Positions 1 to 14,413 of a DNA stretch of 64,000 bases are shown one piece after another; positions within the stretch are counted from its first letter, which is position 1, and every line of letters begins with the position of its first letter. The stretch is from Aptenodytes patagonicus (Eukaryota > Chordata > Aves > Sphenisciformes > Spheniscidae): NCBI RefSeq assembly GCF_965638725.1, contig NC_134958.1, forward strand, positions 20,677,964 to 20,741,963. The letters are read 5' to 3'. A program made the translations under genes and the position numbers. The notes beneath the pieces are model-generated. The model did not search any database. It was not told the DNA's origin and worked only from the letters and a program-made list of their open reading frames with translations.

Positions 1-3000
1 CTGATACGATAATGGTAAAATAATGACTGTTGTAACCGACAGTCCTTACCGCTGGTGATGATTCACCAGAAGCAAAGCATCCAATCTGAATTTGCTGGCA
101 TAGCAATTACTTTTTTTAACTAAGTCTATTTGATGGAAACCAAAGAATACAGTTCCATTTCTTATCGTAACTACAGAAACTAAATGTGACAGCTAAATCT
201 CTCCACTTTTATCATTATGAAATGGAAGCACTCTTTTGCTGGTTACACATTAGAAAAACTGTTTTTTCTGTTACCATAATGATACCGAGTGTCTCATTAA
301 CGGCACTACTTACTGTGACACTAATTTCCGTAATTTTTTTAGTTTCAAGGGACTTTGGAATTGGCCTTTTCCTTCCACAGGCTCTATGTTTCCTTCTCTG
401 GTAATTGGAATTTCTGCTTATATCTCATATTCTAGGTCAAATACAGTCAGATATTTGCTGTCCTCTAAATTCTCTCCTCATAGTAAAATCTTGTGAGAAT
501 ACTAAGAATAAAACTGAAAAGAATCTATAAAGTCAGTCTTTAACATGATAACGAACCAATGATTTCTACAGAGAAAATGTTTTACGGAAATTCTCACTTT
601 AATAAGCCTCACAGAATACACTGATTGTCCTGTATAACTAAGTTAGAATCTTTTCTCTCAAATTTAAAAACTATAAACTTTATGTTGTAGGGTTCAATAT
701 ATTTTGGCCTTAATTCTCCAGAGTGATTTCTAAAATCACAAATTGCACCAACGGAATATGAACAGTTATGCAACAGTCATGTTATCATGAGATTTAAGGG
801 GGAAGCTATTTGTTAAACAGATTACGTATAGTGGCAAATAAGACAATGTCTCTCATTCTTTTTGTATTCCTCTTCCTTATCACTACCATTCAATTCCTGT
901 AGCTTTGTCAATGTTAAATTTTTACCAGTTGGCTCTCTACAGGGGTTATTAGAATTTAAAAAAATAAACCAGCTTCCTAGAAACTTGCAAAAATAAGCAG
1001 TTTATCAAATAACTACATATGTATATTGTTAATACATTATTCAGTACAAGGTATTCCTTTAGACTTCAGGATATTTACTCATAACCCTTTATATACATAT
1101 AGCAAGTCAAAGTACTTCAAAGTCTGGAAATCACGTTCACAACTGCCACAAAAAAAGACTTAAACATTTTTTTTGCAATTCAAACAGTCAGTAGTTCAGG
1201 TTATACATTCATCCAGAGTACCCTCCTTAGCTTCCAGACCTACAGTCTGGGTTCACGATGAAGCTACCATCTCCTCCTTCCTTTCCTGGTATTTCTAATG
1301 CAGAGGCTTCTCCCATTACACAGCTTCTCTATTCTCACCTTGTTCCTAGATAATGTCGTACCATATGTGTGGGCTCACCACAGAGTGAAAATATTTTTAT
1401 TAACGAATTTTATTCTGGTTTAATGTATGGGAAATGTTCACTGCTGAAGATAATGCACTCATGTATTATCAGATAAGTTGAGATTAATGTGATGCCTAAT
1501 TTTAGAAGAACAGTATGTTCAAGGTGCAAAGCTATGGCTATGGTCAACCATGTTACTGCAGTTCGTGTCTGCTTAACTTCCGAAGCTTTATTACAAATTA
1601 TTGCATGATTTTTATTCTTTCGTTCCTTCAAAATAAATTACCCTGCAGATTGTCTACAATAAAGAACATAGCCAATAATGAGGGAATGCTCAGTTACAGT
1701 GTCTGCTGAGTGCATACAATTTCTCTGTCACTTACATGCTTTTTCCAAAAAGCCAGCCGTTTAGCTTCTCCTGGGAATGCTCTCGTAGCACTGCTTCCAG
1801 ACTCAATGGCTCTCAGGAAGGCTCACTTGTGTTTTGCCCACACTGTGATGATCCAAAGCAGCACAGCTCCTTCATCTGCTTCACTGTTGCTCTGAGCATA
1901 ACATTTACAAGCTCACCTACCAGGCTACTTTCAAGTGGCAGCAAGCATGTTACTACATATTTCTTACAACACAGTCTCCACCTTATAATTAAACTCCTTT
2001 CTCTGCTTGCCTTGCCCAAAGAAATATTTTGTAATATGGAGGTGTTTATTTTAGGGAGCAAGGTGTGCAAATCCCCATCTGTACAAGTACTTTTTTCTCA
2101 AACACTTTTGTTGAATTGGCTTTCCTAACTATTAAATATGAATCCTATTTAATACACAAAAAATAGGCTGAACTGGAAAATATGCCTTTTTTCCAAGGCA
2201 GAACTTCTTCATAAATTTTGTTTTCATCTTTCCCTGCTTGCTTCTCCTGAGGATGACTTGGTGAATTTCATCTCTAAACTCCTACAGCTTGGTTGTTTGA
2301 TTATTTAAGTAGTCCATAATGAAGTATATGAGAAAAAAAAAAAATCCTTCTTCCAATCAGTGTGCATCTTTTGCTGCTTCATTCTTTGTGACAAGTGTCC
2401 TAAATATTTATCTCTGTTCTAACAATGGCAATTTTTTTTTCCCTAAGCTTTTGTTACATTTTCTCCAGGACAACCCAGCTATATACATTCCACCAGCTTT
2501 AAATCTACATTAGAGCTGCTTTTGGTAGTATGTCTTGGGTCGACATCTGCACATTCCAGAGTACTTTTCATTGGGTGTTAGGCATTTTCAAGAGCTCACT
2601 GGGGCATTTGAATTCAAGATGAAATCATTAAGTAATCATCTGACAATTCTTCTGGCAGGAAAAAGCGAGAGCTTAAATTACCTCTGGGTACCTCTGAAAA
2701 CTTTAATGATTCTGGCACTTTGCCTACAAACTTCAGAAACTAAATGTCTTCATCTGGATCCCATTCATGAGTAATCCTTTCCCCATGCATCCTGCAAGTG
2801 CTGAATCCAGTATTTTAAAACAGAGCTCTGGGGAGAGGTTGTAGGAGGGAGTGCAAGACAATAAATTTAGAAGCACAGATCTGTCCTAGAGTTCTAGACA
2901 AAGACAATAAAGTCACTCTGATTTGAATCAACATAGCAACATAGTACCAAAGCTTTGATAGCTCAGCAGCTAAATAGAAATCTGTGACCAGCACATAGCC

Positions 3001-6000
3001 AAGTAGCAAATACGACATCTCCAGGCTCAGAGGAGCTATGAATTGTTACCTAAGACATCTTGAAGATATTTTCTCATTTTCTACAGCATAAGGAAAAAAC
3101 CCACAGTAATGACACACAACATTAGTTATTTAAACCGTAATTTTGTATTACATGTAAAATTCTTCCTATCTTAAGGAGCAAAGTAAAGAGTCACAGGAGG
3201 TCCTAGTGGTCCTTCACAGGGACATTGCTGTCTATTATGATTGGTCGTCTTATTTACTAATTACTCTTCTATTCAAATTAGGGCAATGTAGTAATACATT
3301 CCTTATTCCTTCTATTTAAAATTTCCCTTTGTCCTCGAAGAACAGGTTAGATTTAGGTTTTAACTGGTTTTCATGCTCTCATGAGACTTAAAAAGGGGGC
3401 CACAAATCAGCCCAGATATGTTCCTACTCTTGCAAAAAGGGTCAGCTGATTCGACAATCAGCTTGCTTTTCATAGTGCACAAGAAACCAGTCCTTCTCAA
3501 ATTACTCATATAACTTCTTCCCACACAAAGGTATATTTAAAAGCAACACAAATGCTTAATAAAGAACAAAGTACTAAAGATAAAGTTAACAGCTGAGACC
3601 TATTTCGCCATATAACACAGTTGGCACACACCTTCTAGTAAAACCTCTCTCTTTACTTGCAAGAAATAAAACTAAAGTATTCTTTTCTTTTGTTAGGAGT
3701 AAATATCCTCAAAAATCAAGCCATTTCTTTTGGTGAGCAGACCAGTTTTACAGATAGCTGAGAACTATGTGGGTGAATGGGAAGGAATGAACAATGTATC
3801 CAGCCTTTTTTTATTCCCCTCCTAAAAAAGGCTCTATTCAGCAGTTGGGAGTGTACTACAACCCTTCACTGACCTTGGTACAGATTTTCTGGCTCTGTTC
3901 TCCCCTGCACAGCAACAACCCAGACCTGAAGCTGAAATCTTCCAGTAGCTGCCTCTGTATGGCTATTTGCAGGGACTGCAGCAAAGTTAGGTCACACAGA
4001 ACTCATTATTTCATCTCTTCCTCATTTTTTAGGTCACACTGATTCAATTTCAGCCTTATAAAACGTCTTTTTTCCCTCTTTCCATTTTGCTAGAATTTTA
4101 TTTTCTTTGTCTAGTCTTTTCTACCTGGAATCCTACTTCCAGCATACAAAAAAGGTATATAAAGTTTGCTACCTAACTTCAAACCACACGAGGTAAACAA
4201 CACTATTTAACAGGACAACATGCACTGACTTCTTTAAAAAAAAATAACAAAGAAGTATTTATGCCAAGGACTTTGAACACATCAAAAGTATTTGGAGTTT
4301 AGTCTCTGTGATATTCTTTCACTAGAAATTCAGAAACAAACCAAATGCTAAACATCTTTCTAATACAGGAAGCTTAAATTTCCTGTTTGCAGTGGGTGCA
4401 AACCACTGTATATTTTTAAATTATCTTTTAGCTTTTTTTTTTTAATAAAGAAATCATGGAAACTTTTTTTTTGTTTAAGCATGCATGGACTAAAATGGAG
4501 GCATTATTACTAATTTAGCAAAATCCTAACTTTCATGAGTCAGTGCGTACGTATACCTATACTGATCACAAGTCAAATACTGTTTTATGATCTTTGGACA
4601 GATTAAACAAAAAAATGACAATGCTAGTATTAACTGCACTAGGACTCCAGAAGCAGCAGCAACAACAACAAAATGTTCAAAAGCTTTCAAAGATTTCTTA
4701 AAACTTTTTTCTTTTCCAAAAACATTGTCTACAGTTTGCTCCTAATGATGCTTACAGAGCCCAGAACAGAAGAAACCATTATGATAAAAATGATCCCAAC
4801 CAACCATTTACCTGAAAGGGTCAAGCAAATCTCCCAAGTGACATAACATGCAAGTTCTTACCTAAAGAAATGTGAAGTTAGATTTAACTTAACAGAAAAG
4901 TAAGTATCTACCTAATAGAATAGTTCGGTCTCTGAGAATGGATAATCAGTACTCAGCAATATTGACAAACTTATACTAATCAGAAGATAAAATATTCCCT
5001 GTGAGATGTGTTGTTCTATTCTTAAAATAGGTATTTCCACAAACTCTAGAGATGGGGAGCTTTCTCTAACAGAAGATACCATTCCAGTAACAGAGTAACA
5101 GGAAAAACAAAGTCTTTTTCCCTTTTGTGCTGCCTAGGACAGAAAGACAACAGCAGCCAGTAGGGTTATCTTACATGTAAAGAGGTAATACAGACCCTAA
5201 AACAAACTCTTCTAAAATGAAGTTTCCCAGTTCGTGCTCTAAGATACAGGTTACCTGGTTAAGTTCTGTTGCCTTTGAAGGGAAGATGCTCAACCACAAA
5301 GGCAAATTACCATCTAAGGATTATTCCCCCATATTCAGGAGGGAAGAGAGACCTACTTCCATAGCTGCACCTAGGGTATTTTTGAAAGTCCATTCAAAGT
5401 AGATTATATGCATTGTAATACGTGCAGAGCAACTGGTACCGAACCTCGAGAGTCTTCAGTGCCGCTCTTACCACCAGAGACACATGAAGGGATGGGTACA
5501 GGAGCACTGACTGGTTTTTTTTTCTTGACTATCTGAAATTTGCTATTTTCTGGTATTTGAGAACACCTACAGTCTCACCACATGGTTGAAAAAACATTAA
5601 TTGTTTAATTTACTGAAGCGTAAGAGTCTAGTAGTTTACCAGTATTTTTGCTAGCATTCCATGTTTTTGCTAAGCTGTGAGCAGCTGAGCCACAGGCTAA
5701 GCATACCTCTTGTCGGAACTGCTATACACGAACTTCTGCTGAGCCCACTTCTGAGGCTAAGAGCCTCTGTGCTATAAAATGAGTGCTATACAACTAGATA
5801 TATGCAAATAGGATACAAGCAACATAATCCAAACTGAATGAAGCTATTACGTTTAACGCCAAACTAGAAGTTAGCATAGGAGAATAAATCCATTTAGAAT
5901 CTTTATTACAGTTTTCTCTCATTCTAGCCTCAAAAGATACACCTTATTCTGCATTAGATAGCAGAGACACCATTAGGCAGACAAGGTTCTTGTGGATCTG

Positions 6001-7750
6001 CACAGTCGTAGAAGACAAGCTTAAGTTGTGAAAAATTGGTAAATCAGTTTGTTAAAATAAATACTCAAGCTACTTTACCCATTTTCATAGCTTTCTGAAA
6101 TATTCATTGCATTTTCATCTTGTAATTTTTTCGTAAGAGTCTCTCCACTGTTAGGCATGCTGACAAACCCTCTAAAGCTGGTCACAAATATGCTAAAGAA
6201 CTGTGCGGGTCAGGCATAAATAAGCTACTTGGACAACTGAAGAAACCAACAGTAACTGGTTATTTGTTAAAAAAAACAACACGTAATACAAGAGGAGGAG
6301 ACTACAGCTACAAAAGCTATTTCTTTCTGATTTTAACATGCTTGAAATGTCGCAGTGCCTGTGAGCTGCTTACTGTTAAACTTTCCTTTTAATTCAGTTT
6401 TCTTTAATTATCCATGAGAAGAATTTTAATGAGTCTACAATGCTTTAAGATGCAAATCTTTTCTTTTGCCAAGATTTCCAATGAATTCGTTCACAGAAGT
6501 TGAAGCAATTCTAATTTTATTAACTCTAGTTTCAAAAAAGAACATTCAATTAAGTTATTTTCTTAAAGAAAACCCAGGTTAATTACATTAGGAAATGCCT
6601 TCGAGTCAATTATACCTATGAAACCCAGTACTGCAACAGCCAAGCACCTCCTCCAGCATCACAACTATACCAGCACTTCATCGACTTCACCCAACCAGGC
6701 CTATCATATACTGTAGAAGTTTCTACGCATGACTAAACAAATTACTTCCCAGGATGTAAGAAAGTCTAGTTTAGATTCTTAGGCTACTTCTCTACTAGTA
6801 AACAAACAACATCCAGGGAATGGCTCAAGCCACCCACTGTGAGCACCTTCCCTGGGATGGTTTTGGTCTGTGTGAACTGGCATTTCCCTACAGCAGGGGA
6901 TAACCCAGGCCAGGGGCTGTTACTGGGAGACGATGTTAATGACTACCCTCTCTGGAAGAGGAAGAGAGGGATGCAAGCTGTGCCATACCATTTGCCTTCA
7001 GAGCCAGAGAACAAGATCTAGAATATTTTATTTAGTGGTACAAAGACAGCCATAGTGATTAGGAAAATGTAAGGCTAGTAAACATCTAACTTCATAGAAA
7101 TATGTGAATTTTATTCCAGAATATCTTGCACCATATCCAAATGCCTAATTGTAGACAATACAATTTGAAATGAAAGGAAAAGAAAGAAAACTTCGCGGTG
7201 GGATTCTAAGGGGTCTATTCTCACACCAGAAACTTGCTTTGAAAATATCCGAACACAGAACAGGGAATATTTCAATGGTAAAAATGCATCATCTTAGGCA
7301 GCGAAAATTCATTTTTGTCAGGATTGATTTAGTTCCTTCATTTTGGGATAATTCTCAAAAATCCCACTTTGTTCCGATGATTCCTTGCAGAAAGCTGCTA
7401 GGTATCTTCCATGGGCTTGCAACTAGCTTTCCAGAAATATCATGAAGAAAAAACAGGATTAAACTGTTGCAAGAAATCTCGTTGTTTTTTTCTTCTTCTG
7501 GTCATCTAAAATATTTTACATGCTGTGTTATGGGAAAGAATCCAATTAGACGACAACTAATTACCTTGCTTGAGTTGCATCTTGGGTGTCGAGCAGCTAG
7601 GTAACTGGCTGGTCTCATAGAAGGAAAATGGGTGTTAATTCTCTAAAACTTGTACTTTCAGCGAATAAACAGAAACCTTCAAATATACATCTCTTCTATA
7701 TATATTGTGTTTAGAAAGGATTTTTCTGTTCTGTTTTTCGTATAATCTTC
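1..7750. other. AT-rich non-coding stretch upstream of the first LTR
   Basis: No exon, RNA gene or recognisable transposon could be supported here on either strand. Open frames are all under about 130 codons, lack recognisable domains and are not flanked by convincing splice sites. By human gene order the next gene upstream of DNAJA4 would be ACSBG1, transcribed away from it. This stretch could be its first intron or the intergenic spacer, but that is inference from synteny only. Homopolymer A/T runs are common. Confidence 0.6.
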
Positions 7751-8296
7751 TGTTGTGGTTTAACCCGGCAGGCAGCTAAACACCACACAGCCATTCGCTC
7801 ACTTCTCCCCTCCCCAGCGGGATGGGGGAGAGAATCAGGAAAAAAAAAGTAAAATTTGTGGGTTGAGATAAAGACAGCTTAATGGGACAGAAAAGGAAGG
7901 AAAAATAATAATAATAATGATGATGACAAAAGAATATACAAAATAAGTGATGCACAATGCAATTGCTCACCACCCGCCGACCGATGCCCAGCCAGTTCCC
8001 GAGCAGCCGTCACCCCTCCCCAGCCAAGTCCCCCCAGTTTATATCCCGAGCATGACGTTGTATGGTATGGAATATCCCTTTGGCCAGTTTGGGTCAGCTG
8101 TCCTGGCTGTGCCCCCTCCCAGCTTCTCGCTGGCAGAGCATGAGAAGCTGAAAAGTCCTTGACTAGTGTAAACACTACTTCGCAACAACTGAAATATCAC
8201 TGTGTTATCAACATTATTCTCATACTAAATCCAAAACACAGCAGTGTACCAGCTACTAGGAAGGAAATTAACTCTATCCCAGCCAAAACCAGGACA
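7751..8296 (+). mobile_element. Solo LTR of an avian endogenous retrovirus (copy 1)
   Basis: A 546-bp element begins TGTTGTGGTTTAACC and ends CCAAAACCAGGACA, so it has the TG...CA termini of a retroviral LTR. It aligns along its length by eye with copies at 34636-35275 and 35629-36180. Shared blocks include the TTGCTCACCACCC segment, the GCATGACGT segment and the TCCAAAACACAGCA segment. The flanks TCTTC and ACTTC could be a 5-bp target-site duplication with one change. No gag, pol or env sequence lies beside it, so it is a solo LTR left by recombination. A 5-bp duplication would suit an ERVL- or ERV1-like family, but the class is not certain. It is shorter than copy 2 mainly because it lacks the expanded triplet tract and a block after CCCAGCTTCT. 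Confidence 0.85.
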
Positions 8297-11200
8297 ACTT
8301 CCTTAAACTAATTGAAGGTTAGAAAATAATTTTGACACAATCAAGGACTCCCCGATGCTAAATCACTCCCTTAGTAACAAAAGTGGCTGCAGGGCAGTCA
8401 GGCTGTGAAGCAAGGGGAATTTATCGGGGGGGACTGGTGGAGAAGAGTTGCTTTTGGGACTGTGCATTGTTTGACTGTAATAGAAAACTCACATGATTGT
8501 GCTAAACTGTAAGTTTCCTGCAATTGTCAGCTACAAACAGTCCTGTCATTTTAACAATAGGCTTATGAACGTCATGCTGTAAGAAATAGTTCTACACAGA
8601 ATTTGCCTTTGTAGTTCTGGTACAACATTTCTAGGTGCTCTTCAAGTTTCAAGTAATAAATCCTAACAAATGAGGCTAGCAACTTATGTAGAGTTCAGTA
8701 AGGGATGATCTTCACCTTCAAATGATTTTTACATGCTGCAGTTTCCATGATACTATGGTCCTTTTCTTTTATGCCTATATCTACCTGCATGCAACTTGCA
8801 CAAGACTGCACTAGACTCAGACTGAATTTTTGCAGTGGGATGGGCTGCTTTTTCCAGCTACAGGTTAAGATTTCTGGGTGTTGACAGGCTCACAAAGCTA
8901 TGAAGGAAATTAAGAGGCAAATAAAGCTCATATACTGTTTGCGTCCTTTGCTCTACAACTATGATTGGTACCTTTCAGGAACTAGTGACTGATACTTAGA
9001 GTTGAAGACACTGTCACCACAAACTTGCACTGTCACAAGATCCCAAACAGAAATATTACAGAGGCCGGAACAAAGCAATGTTGTTAGTAAGGTCAGTAAC
9101 CAACACAACCACAACGCACAGATCAGCCTCAGTGTGGGTGAAGCGTATGACACCCCTTCATGTTTGGGACAGGATGTTTCAGGTTTAATTCACAATGCCG
9201 CTATGGCAACGTGAAACTGCCCATAGCTGTGTACTCCCCCGTTTCTTTACTTGTAAGGCAAGAATGTCTATGTTTCGCCATAAAACTTGTATTTATTTAA
9301 AACAAATGGAGGAGTCTACTAATTCTGGATGCTCCTTGCTGTTCATCCCAATTAGTTTAAGCAGGTTGTTGATCCATGTAACAAAACAACTCTGCGTGAT
9401 TGGCCTTTTTTTTTTCTTAAAAAAAAATCATGTAACTGGTAACAAACATCTTGGTGTAAAACAATGCTTTTTGGTACAAGCATGATGTTAAACTGGTAGT
9501 CCTATTGTTATTCCAGACTTCCAGCACCAAAACAAAAAAAAACCCTCACCCCACAACAACCACCAGCAAAACATCTAATAACCTTTACGGTTTCTATTTC
9601 AAAGGCTTTGTTACATTTATTTACAAAAATGGCACCACTTCTAATTTTTTTTCATTATTTCACATCAGTCCTCTTAAAGCCTATCAGTTTTTCAACTTGC
9701 TACTAATGCAGCCCTCTGTCTGCTACGTTCCTGAATGGCTGTTAACTGCATTTACTGTGATTATATACAGTTTTCACATACAATACATTCATACATCTTT
9801 TTTATTTCCCCCTCCCAGTTTCTCATAAAATTAAAGATTTAATTTTGGCCTCTAAAACATTTTAGCTAAGATAAAAACATAACCAACTCCACAGTTACTC
9901 TTAAACGAGAGTAGGTTTCAGGGTTTAAGCAAAATTCTAAATCCAAACACGTCTTCAAACATTACTGTGGCTAAGCCTCCATTTAAGTCTTAGTAAACAA
10001 ATGAGTCTCAATGCACACCTTAAAGATCAACAAATTTAAGCTAGCTTGGGCCAAGAAGATGCCGAGGGCAGATTCCATAATGAAAAGCCCCAGGCACGCA
10101 ACATCTTTTTAAACTCACATACACTTTTTACACTAATTCATTTCTAATGAAGGAATTCAGATTAGGAAAAGGACAACTTTTACCCCTAGCTGCGTCTCCC
10201 CATACTTGCAGCACTGAAGAGAATTTATCGATAGTCAAAACCAATGAGACTACCTCATGTACATTCATCAGGTGAAGCAGTTTATCCCACAAAACACTTT
10301 GCTATCCACAAGCATAACCAGCTGCATGTATTAGTATTTCACGAAATTCCCAGTAGCCATCTCTCTGTGAAAATGTTTTCTCTCTTTGACCATGCCACAG
10401 CAACAGGAATTTCATTTTGCTTTTCTGAACAATGCATTCTGCTTTCTAGGGAATTGTTCCACAACAATATAGAGAAAAACACAGATTAGTTTGTGCAAAG
10501 CTTCTGGAGTCTGAGTGCCAATAACAAAAGCATCTTAGATTTGCCTGTAACTACCAGTTTGTACTAATTAAGGAAGAGAATCGTAAGGGGAAAAAAAAGT
10601 AGCTGTGAATGCACATCTGGAGAAAGAGGCCGCTGTTTCGGAGCAACTGGAGAGAGGCAGAACATTCTGTCAGGTCAAAACAACAGCTGGTCTGAAGACA
10701 GGCACATCTAGAAACAATTTTGCTGCTCCTTTCTGAGGAAAAGATTGTTTTAGACTCAAAGTAAGTAGCTTGCATTTTCACCTTTATCTATATGTATTCA
10801 TTTGTCCCATAACTGCAAATATTCATATATTTGCAGTTGAATTTTCTACAGGCCCAAACCACTTAGAGATGACCAGCCTTTAACCAATCAAAACTGCACT
10901 TTGAAAACAGGTCTTACTCCTTCTGTATTACTAGCAATTAAAATTAATTACTACAGATTGTTGCACATTTTAATTAAAACTTGCCCCAGAAAAATCCTCT
11001 AAAGTTGCTAGTCACTCACTATACACTGCCCTAAAACGCCATCATTTATATTTTCTTGCAGATACAGATCTTTTACTTTCCATCACAGGCAAAAAGATTT
11101 TCCTAAGAGCGTGTTTCTGTACAAAACATCCTTTTCAGGTATTAATTATGGGGGAAAAGTTCCAGTACCATTAAAGGTCCATTACATGAAACTGTTATAC

Positions 11201-14200
11201 TTTAAATAGCCTTTTAAAAGTATATTTTAAGTAAGACTAAAAATCATTGGTTAAAAATATTATTTAAAGGGTGTTTTCCTAACAGCTTTGTAGAAATCGT
11301 GATACCTGTTCAGGTTTGGATGCTGAAGGAATCCAGCTCAACACCAAGGAAAGTCTGTTGTGATTCTGATTTCACCTTCCGGAGGGACTACTGAAGCTCT
11401 GTATGCACGTGCAGTGTGACTGAAAACAGACACAAGCTTCAAGCCCTCAGATTCCCGATTTTTTTTTTTCAGGTGTCTGTAATGGAAGTTATTCTTGGAA
11501 CTTCTTTGCAAAAAACAAGGGTGCTGCAAGAAACTGCTGCTGCAATTCAGCAGATTGTACTCTTACCTGTGTCTCCAGGACGCTGCTTCCAACAACAGCT
11601 TCACAGTTTAGAAGGCATGATTCATGAGAAATGGCCAGATAAAAGACGGAAATGCAAACAAGGAGATTCTATGAGTATTTCTACTATAGTATTTCTGCTA
11701 TATAGCAGAGATTAAAAGATAAACGCATAATTCTTGTAGCATATAAAGATGCTGTATGCTCCCAAGGCCAGGTGGGAGGCAGGATTTTGACTCTTGTGCT
11801 AACAGTGGGAATACCTATTTCAGAACCGAAGGCAGAGTCCTCTGGTGGTTGAATGAAACGGGCAGTAGGATCTAATTATTCCCCACTCCCAGTCCACTCC
11901 TGCCTACTTGCAGAGAACAGAAATTCTCTGCTTGTTTTCCTGCTTACAGCTACACACAAATTTGATACTGTGCAAGTAAAAAGTGACAAGGTGATTCATA
12001 ATATTACGTGTGGCAGGAAGGAAAGGAAGGGAAAGAATAGTAAAAGAGATCAGCTGTTCGTCTGAGAAACGGCTTAGCAACTGCTGGTTAGGAACAGCCA
12101 GGCTTAAGGAGGTAAGGTGTGTAGCAAAAGAAACAGAATTGAGGATATACACACTCGATCACGAGGTTGGTTGAGTAAAGGAACCACCACTATAATTGCT
12201 GAGAAATATGTCTGCATGTCTAAAGGCTGTATTACATTTATGACTAATTATGACAAATTAGATGAGTAAAATCAGCTGCTGAGGATTCCAACTCTGTTCC
12301 ATAAGTACAGTATTGATAAATAGAAAAGAAAATGTTTTGCTTCAGACAGCTAGAGAAGTATTGCGTTCCCCTCAGGTATCAGGATGACTGCAGTTCTCAG
12401 ACTAGAGCAATGCAGGAGATGCAGGTGATGATGCAAAGAATACTGATGGACTGACATCTCTCCTATTTTTCTAATCCAAAACACCATCCCTTACTACTTT
12501 TCCCACTAATTCTTTGAATGAATAAGGAGTTTGGTTGTACCAACTGGAACCAAAGATGGAGAAAACAAATACTTAATATTAAAGTAAATATAACCTGATA
12601 GCTCCCTCTAAATAAAATGAAAGGAAACAAAGCAGAAGGCTCAATCCTCTTAAGCAAAGATCCATACCAGCAAGGTTTTTGACTGTTACTACTAGCAACA
12701 ACGGTTACCAGTAAGAAACCACCCACGAGTCTGAGTTCATATTATATTTACCAGTATCTACATATACCTACACAAGGGTTTCTACTCACAGAAATTATAT
12801 ACTGTCTCTTTACAACATACTATAAATTGATCTCGGAACTTCAATTCTCAGTGAAATTTATTATGTGCTTTGAAAGACTCTCATCTGCTGAAGCATTCAG
12901 CTACTGCAAAGCTATTAACAGATTTATCATGTCTTCTTAAACAGGAATATTATCTTCAGGACTATAGGATTAGAGCTACTTTATCTTTAAGGTGAAGACC
13001 ATTACTAGAATAAACTTTTTTTCCCCCTTAAAAAAAGGGATATATAGTTCTCAGCCTACAAATTTACAGAGTAACATACTATAGTTATTTTAGAAACTAA
13101 TTTCTGTTTACTTGTCAATATAATTTCACAATTGCAAAACACAGATTTACATGTTCAGCTACTGATAATTATCCTTCGAGAAAATAATAGTTACCAACAC
13201 TGATTTCTTTCTTGTGGTTTTGAACTATTCCTTTCATTAATATTTGGGTTTTTTTTCCTGTAGATTAGCTCCCCCTCCTTTAGTAAGTCTACATGCTTAA
13301 TACAAGCAGGAGTACACAAAGAACAGATTGTATTAATTCAATCTTCTAATAGTATTTACCTGAAATACAGTAAGAAGTTCATTATAATGTCACTAGACAT
13401 TAAACCATGAGAATTTTTCATTCAAAACACACATTGCTTTTTTTTTTTTCCCCTTTTCTTTTTCTCCATTTTCCACTGTTAGACAATGCAACGGGTTCTT
13501 TTCTTCAGTCATCTTAACTTTTTACCTGTATTGCAGTTGACAGAGTGCTGCAGCCTTTGGGTTATCATAACCACAGGAGATGTTCTTGTTTTCTAAAACT
13601 GCTCCCAGGAATAAAGAACTCTCTCCTGGAATAAAAACAGCTTGTAAGCATTTCTACTCATCTCGAGTTTGAACAGCTTTTCTGTATTTTTCACTTGTGA
13701 TTTTCAGCATTAATTTGTCCTCTTCTACAGAAACATGCTTTTACTCAGCTCCCACACCAGCACCAGTTATCTCCTTTCACCTGAGCAGTAAATAATTAAT
13801 TGGAGACCTTCGGTTGCCTGGAGAAAGATGAAAACTAACCCCGCTTTCTAGCCCGCTCTCAGCAGGCCGGCTTGAGGAAAGGGTGAGCAACAAACAGATA
13901 GAGAGCAGGGGCACGCTACTGGCTCAATTAATTTTAAAACGCCCAAAATACTGAGGAACAAGGCGTCAGGAATCCAACAGATTAACTTACAAGAACAACT
14001 TCTAACATGCGGCCAGTACTTGCTTCCCAGGAACGGGTAAGTTTGGACAAGGGCGTTCGTCGGACTCTCCCAAGGCCAGACGTGAATCAATGAATTTTAC
14101 AGGAGAGAAGGGAGGGAAAACTGCCGCTAATTAAGAAGGCTGCCGTAAAATCACACTTTAGTGACCAAAACCTGTGATACCTGGCGGAGAAAGCACCGCC
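8297..14200. other. Non-coding DNA between the LTR and the DNAJA4 CpG island
   Basis: Mostly AT-rich sequence with no supportable gene. It holds a perfect hairpin at 10811-10838. An open frame at 11416-11715 starts beside a T-rich stretch ending in CAG, which resembles a splice acceptor, but its product is not recognised. GC content rises after about 13.8 kb as the DNAJA4 promoter is approached. Confidence 0.55.
10811..10838. repeat. Perfect inverted repeat, 12-bp arms with 4-nt loop
   Basis: The arm AACTGCAAATAT is followed by TCAT and then its exact reverse complement. Each arm contains TGCAAAT, seven of the eight bases of the POU octamer. The structure stands alone, with no adjacent gene. 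It could be a short hairpin, a paired factor site or chance in AT-rich DNA. Confidence 0.8.
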
Positions 14201-14356
14201 CCTTGGAGAGCTTCCTCCTTCAGGAGGACGGTGGGGAGGGACCTCCCCGGCTCGCCTCAGCCCTCACCGCGCAGCGCCTCCCCTCCCCGCGCCACCACCC
14301 ACACGCTCCTGAAGTGGCGGGCAGAAAAGAGCTCCTCCCCCTGCACGTACCGGCGG

Positions 14357-14364
14357 TGACGTCA
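14357..14364. promoter_or_regulatory. Perfect palindromic CRE (TGACGTCA) in the DNAJA4 promoter
   Basis: TGACGTCA is the consensus full site for CREB/ATF factors. It lies 75 bp upstream of the TATA box, a usual distance for an active CRE. A second, one-sided site (TGACGTAG) follows at 14396-14403. Occupancy is inferred. Confidence 0.75.
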
Positions 14365-14374
14365 CGCGCGGCAA

Positions 14375-14387
14375 TTCTAGACCGTTC
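14375..14387 (+). promoter_or_regulatory. Near-consensus heat-shock element (distal)
   Basis: TTCTAGACCGTTC fits the three-unit HSF1 pattern TTCnnGAAnnTTC except that the middle unit is GAC. It lies 27 bp upstream of the perfect element at 14414-14426, so HSF1 trimers could bind side by side. Confidence 0.65.
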
Positions 14388-14413
14388 CAGGGCCGTGACG
14401 TAGGGCGGCGTCA

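Noticed and set aside
11416-11715. Possible exon after a T-rich stretch ending in CAG
   Set aside because: The acceptor-like sequence is suggestive, but the product has no recognised similarity and no matching donor or neighbouring exon was found.
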